Part shown: piece after piece, positions 62,601 through 64,000 of the stretch
Layout of the letters: each line of letters opens with the position of its first letter
How positions within the stretch are numbered: position 1 is the stretch's first letter
NCBI RefSeq assembly: GCF_026898115.1
Contig: NZ_CP114036.1
Location: forward strand, 620,001-684,000
DNA: 64,000 nucleotides
Source of the DNA: Streptomyces sp. S465
GTDB taxonomy: Bacteria > Actinomycetota > Actinomycetes > Streptomycetales > Streptomycetaceae
Reading direction: 5' to 3'
Made by a program: the position numbers and the translations under genes
Notes under the pieces: model-generated
The model's input: the letters and a program-made list of their open reading frames with translations, nothing else
Told to the model about the DNA's origin: nothing
Database searches by the model: none

Positions 62601-62903
62601 GTGATCGAGGCCCGGGTGATGGTCACCGAGCGGATGTCCCCGATCAGGGCCGGGGGCCGCACCGTGCATCAGATCGGGCTGCCGTACCACTGGGGCCCCA
62701 ATGGCTACACGCGCGGCGACGCCGCCAATGAGCTGTCCGCCATCGCCCTCGACCCGAATGTCCACATCCAGGAGGTGAAGGCGCTGAGTGCCGACATCCG
62801 TCCCGGCCGCCGACCCCGCGGCCCGGGGCTGACGGCCCTGCTCGACAGCTACCGGCGGCGCGCCGGTATCACGGTGCGGACCGGAACGGAGGTGCGGGGA
62901 TGA
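59640..62903 (+). CDS. Formate dehydrogenase major (molybdopterin) subunit, cysteine type
   Basis: The 1087-residue protein of the FDH-N/FDH-O group has an N-terminal [4Fe-4S] site with C51, C54, C58 and C86 (CPYCAVGC, RLCPKGS), molybdopterin-domain motifs around IASLGGATLDNEENYLIKK, and QARVCHSATVAGLG in which Cys189 takes the place of the selenocysteine of E. coli FdnG. It should oxidise formate to CO2 at a bis-MGD molybdenum or tungsten site. No twin-arginine signal was seen at its N-terminus. The ATG at 59640 has AAGGA about 6-10 nt upstream; its stop overlaps the next start (ATGA). Confidence 0.9.
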   Translation: MGVRTWIRDWPVYRQLTGSDPLGRGAAATSAATRAQRPRTATADKVVKSVCPYCAVGCAQNVYVKDGRVVQIEGDPDSPVSRGRLCPKGSATLQLTTGESRRHEVLYRRPYGTAWERLDLDTAMDMVADRVVRTRRETWQWQQDGVDVNRTLGIASLGGATLDNEENYLIKKLLTGLGVVQVENQARVCHSATVAGLGTSFGRGGATTFLQDMQNSDCIVIEGSNFAEAHPVGFQWVMEAKARGAKVIHVDPRFSRTSALADLYVPIRAGTDIAFLGGIINHVLTGGHDFRSYVLEYTNAATIVGEDFQDTEDLSGIFSGLDPETRHYDVSTWTYEGGQVQAPQGAPDELYQERTRRGASLSTAAFSESHGSGGAPVSAQVPTDRTLEHPRCVYQILKRHFSRYTPEMVEETCGIPRDTFLEVCRALVENSGPDRTSEFVYAVGWTQHTVGSQYIRTASILQLLLGNIGRPGGGIQALRGHASIQGSSDIPTLFNVLPGYIPMPHAHAHEDLDTFIEAIKTDKGFWGEMRSYVVSLLKAYFGDAARADNDYCFGHLPRLTGSHSTYHTVKEMLEGRCKGYFLMGENPAVGSANTKMQRLAMANLEWLVVRDFSLIESATWWQDGPEIETGELRTEDIATEVFFFPAAAHTEKSGSFTNTNRMLQWHFAAKEPDGEARSDLWFMYHLGRRIKERLADSTDPMDRPVQDLAWSYPTEGPHAEPSAEAVLAEINGRDARGAPLSAYTQLRDDGSTSCGCWIYCGVYADGVNQAARRKPHTEQDWIAAEWAWSWPANRRILYNRASADPSGAPWSERKALVWWDADRQRWTGHDIPDFVPDRAPSYRPPKDAKGPDALSGVDPFIMQADGKGWLYAPAGLVDGPLPTHYEPQDSPVRNPLYPEQQRNPVREVLPDEHNLFHPSGGEPGSEVFPYMITTYRLTEHFTAGGMSRWTPYLAELQPEFFCEVSPELAAERRLEHTGWATLISARGVIEARVMVTERMSPIRAGGRTVHQIGLPYHWGPNGYTRGDAANELSAIALDPNVHIQEVKALSADIRPGRRPRGPGLTALLDSYRRRAGITVRTGTEVRG

Positions 62904-63922
62904 CCGAGACCTCCGGGCGGTCGTCGCTCATCGGCCGCAATCTGCTGGCCGGAGCCGAACCGGACGTCGCCGGGGACGCCGGACACCAGGGGCATCCGCC
63001 GCGGGCCGGCTTCTTCACCGACACCTCGGTGTGCATCGGCTGCAAGGCGTGCGAGGTGGCCTGCAAGGAGTGGAACGCCATCCCGGAGGACGGGCTGGAC
63101 TTCACCGGCATGTCCTTCGACAACACCCAGGGACTGGGCGCCTCCACCTGGCGCCATGTGGCCTTCATCGAACAGAACAAGCCGCTGGGCCGGACCGAGG
63201 TGGCGGTCGACCACGGCGATGTCGATGTACTCGCCCTCGCCTCCCAGGGCTCCGGGACCCCGGTCGAACAGGCGGCGATCACCCCCACCTCCCCCGCGCC
63301 CGCCCCGTCCCAGGACGGGCAGACCGGGCTGCGGTGGCTGATGGCGTCGGACGTGTGCAAGCACTGCACCCATGCCGCGTGTCTGGACGTCTGCCCGACC
63401 GGTGCGCTGTTCCGCACCGAGTTCGGGACCGTGGTGGTCCAGGACGACATCTGCAACGGCTGTGGCTACTGCGTGCCCGCGTGTCCGTACGGGGTCGTCG
63501 ATGTGCGGCCCGAGGACGGCGGGGCCCACAAGTGCACCCTGTGCTACGACCGGCTGGGCGCCGGCCAGGAGCCCGCGTGCGCCAAGGCGTGTCCCACCGA
63601 CTCCATCCAGTTCGGCCCCCTGGACGAGCTGCGCGAGCGCGCCGCCGCCCGGGTCGAGGAGCTGCACCGGCTGGGGGTCGAGGACGCCCGGCTGTACGGG
63701 CACGACCCGGAGGACGGCGTGGGCGGCGACGGCGCCTTCTTCCTGCTGCTGGACGAGCCGGAGGTGTACGGGCTGCCGCCGGACCCGGTGGTCACCACCC
63801 GGGATCTGCCCTCGATGTGGCGGCACGCGGGCGCCGCGGCGCTGACCCTGCTCGGCGGCGTGGCCGCGGTGTTCGCGGCGCAGGCCGGCGTGAGCGGGCG
63901 CCGTACCGGAAGGAGGCGCTGA
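62900..63922 (+). CDS. Formate dehydrogenase iron-sulfur subunit
   Basis: The 340-residue FdnH/FdhB-type protein has four [4Fe-4S] cysteine clusters: CIGCKACEVAC (45-55), CKHCTHAACLDVCP, CNGCGYCVPACPYG and CTLCYDRLGAGQEPACAKAC. A C-terminal hydrophobic segment (AALTLLGGVAAVFAAQAG, about residues 308-328) anchors it in the membrane. It passes electrons from the molybdenum subunit to the membrane subunit. The start overlaps the stop of the large subunit, and its own stop shares one base with the next ATG. Confidence 0.92.
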   Translation: MTETSGRSSLIGRNLLAGAEPDVAGDAGHQGHPPRAGFFTDTSVCIGCKACEVACKEWNAIPEDGLDFTGMSFDNTQGLGASTWRHVAFIEQNKPLGRTEVAVDHGDVDVLALASQGSGTPVEQAAITPTSPAPAPSQDGQTGLRWLMASDVCKHCTHAACLDVCPTGALFRTEFGTVVVQDDICNGCGYCVPACPYGVVDVRPEDGGAHKCTLCYDRLGAGQEPACAKACPTDSIQFGPLDELRERAAARVEELHRLGVEDARLYGHDPEDGVGGDGAFFLLLDEPEVYGLPPDPVVTTRDLPSMWRHAGAAALTLLGGVAAVFAAQAGVSGRRTGRRR

Positions 63923-64000
63923 TGAGCGAGTCGGACGTCACCCGCGACGGTGTCCGTGGCGAACGGCCGGGCCGGGACGCGCTGGTCGGCCGGGGAATGG
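63922..64000 (+). CDS. Start of the third gene of the formate dehydrogenase operon, probably the NrfD-type membrane subunit (partial)
   Basis: An ATG overlaps the stop of the iron-sulfur subunit gene, and AAGGAGG lies about 8 nt upstream. Only 26 codons are visible, a polar Arg/Gly-rich N-terminus (MSESDVTRDGVRGERPG). The assignment to a membrane quinone-reducing subunit rests on operon position, since actinobacterial formate dehydrogenases commonly have an NrfD-like third gene. No transmembrane part is in the window. Confidence 0.5.
   Translation, partial: MSESDVTRDGVRGERPGRDALVGRGM

Noticed and set aside
59871..62765. A 964-residue open frame antisense to the formate dehydrogenase gene
   Set aside because: High-GC third positions keep antisense frames open. 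The plus strand has full family motifs and the antisense frame has none.

Overview
The window looks like a chromosomal segment of a Streptomyces or a close relative. GC content and third-position bias are very high. Many genes appear leaderless, with a TANNNT-like -10 element 6-8 bp before the start codon. GTG and TTG starts are used, rare TTA (bldA-type) leucine codons occur, and typical actinomycete families are present: the ergothioneine operon, Rpf-LysM-M23 muralytic enzymes, LAL regulators, XRE/DUF397 pairs and DUF5999/HATPase pairs. No rRNA, tRNA, IS element or CRISPR array was seen.

Layout. 1-505: the C-terminus of a family 2 encapsulin shell protein and a tiny membrane protein. 706-4048: a translationally coupled acyl-CoA operon (quinone-oxidoreductase-like MDR protein and two acyl-CoA dehydrogenases that look like a heteromeric pair). 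4291-8598: egtABCD, complete for hercynine/ergothioneine synthesis except egtE, followed by a perfect terminator, a decayed GH85 remnant and a CRP-type palindrome in front of a TTA-containing Rpf-LysM-M23 gene. 10564-11634: an SGNH hydrolase. 11888-16632: a sugar module of sugar porter, DeoR repressor, SIS-domain isomerase/deaminase and ROK kinase, tied together by shared GCACG-N4-CGTGC operators. 16774-21952: TatA, a decayed serine-hydrolase remnant, a lone GltD, an MBL hydrolase, and divergent lpd and S4 genes with almost abutting leaderless promoters. 22002-26226: a glycerol-type operon (FGGY kinase, BFD-fused G3P dehydrogenase-like protein, FAD/NAD oxidoreductase). 26562-30515: a hypothetical protein, an APC permease and a PHBH-fold monooxygenase. 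30764-32074: a TerD-CAP-CAP fusion. 32158-36879: gabT-gabD and a divergent PucR regulator.

36952-46409 is the most striking block: four regulators in a row (three LAL giants and one PAS-LuxR) in the order, orientation and sizes of the RI-RII-RIII-RIV regulators of polyene macrolide clusters, but with no polyketide synthase in the window. Two of the three LAL proteins have damaged Walker A motifs, two of the four genes carry early TTA codons, and the PAS-LuxR leader is an AT-rich island with a perfect inverted repeat and a near match to a PAS-LuxR box.

46690-56020 holds housekeeping and regulatory genes: HATPase/DUF5999 pair, AfsR-like LuxR ATPase, an aminotransferase with a long disordered tail, an XRE/DUF397 pair, an M20 peptidase and a MOSC protein. 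56021-57509 is a 1.5-kb stretch with no credible gene. 57510-64000 holds a second Rpf-LysM-M23 gene, a DUF429 protein and a cysteine-type membrane formate dehydrogenase operon that runs off the right edge.
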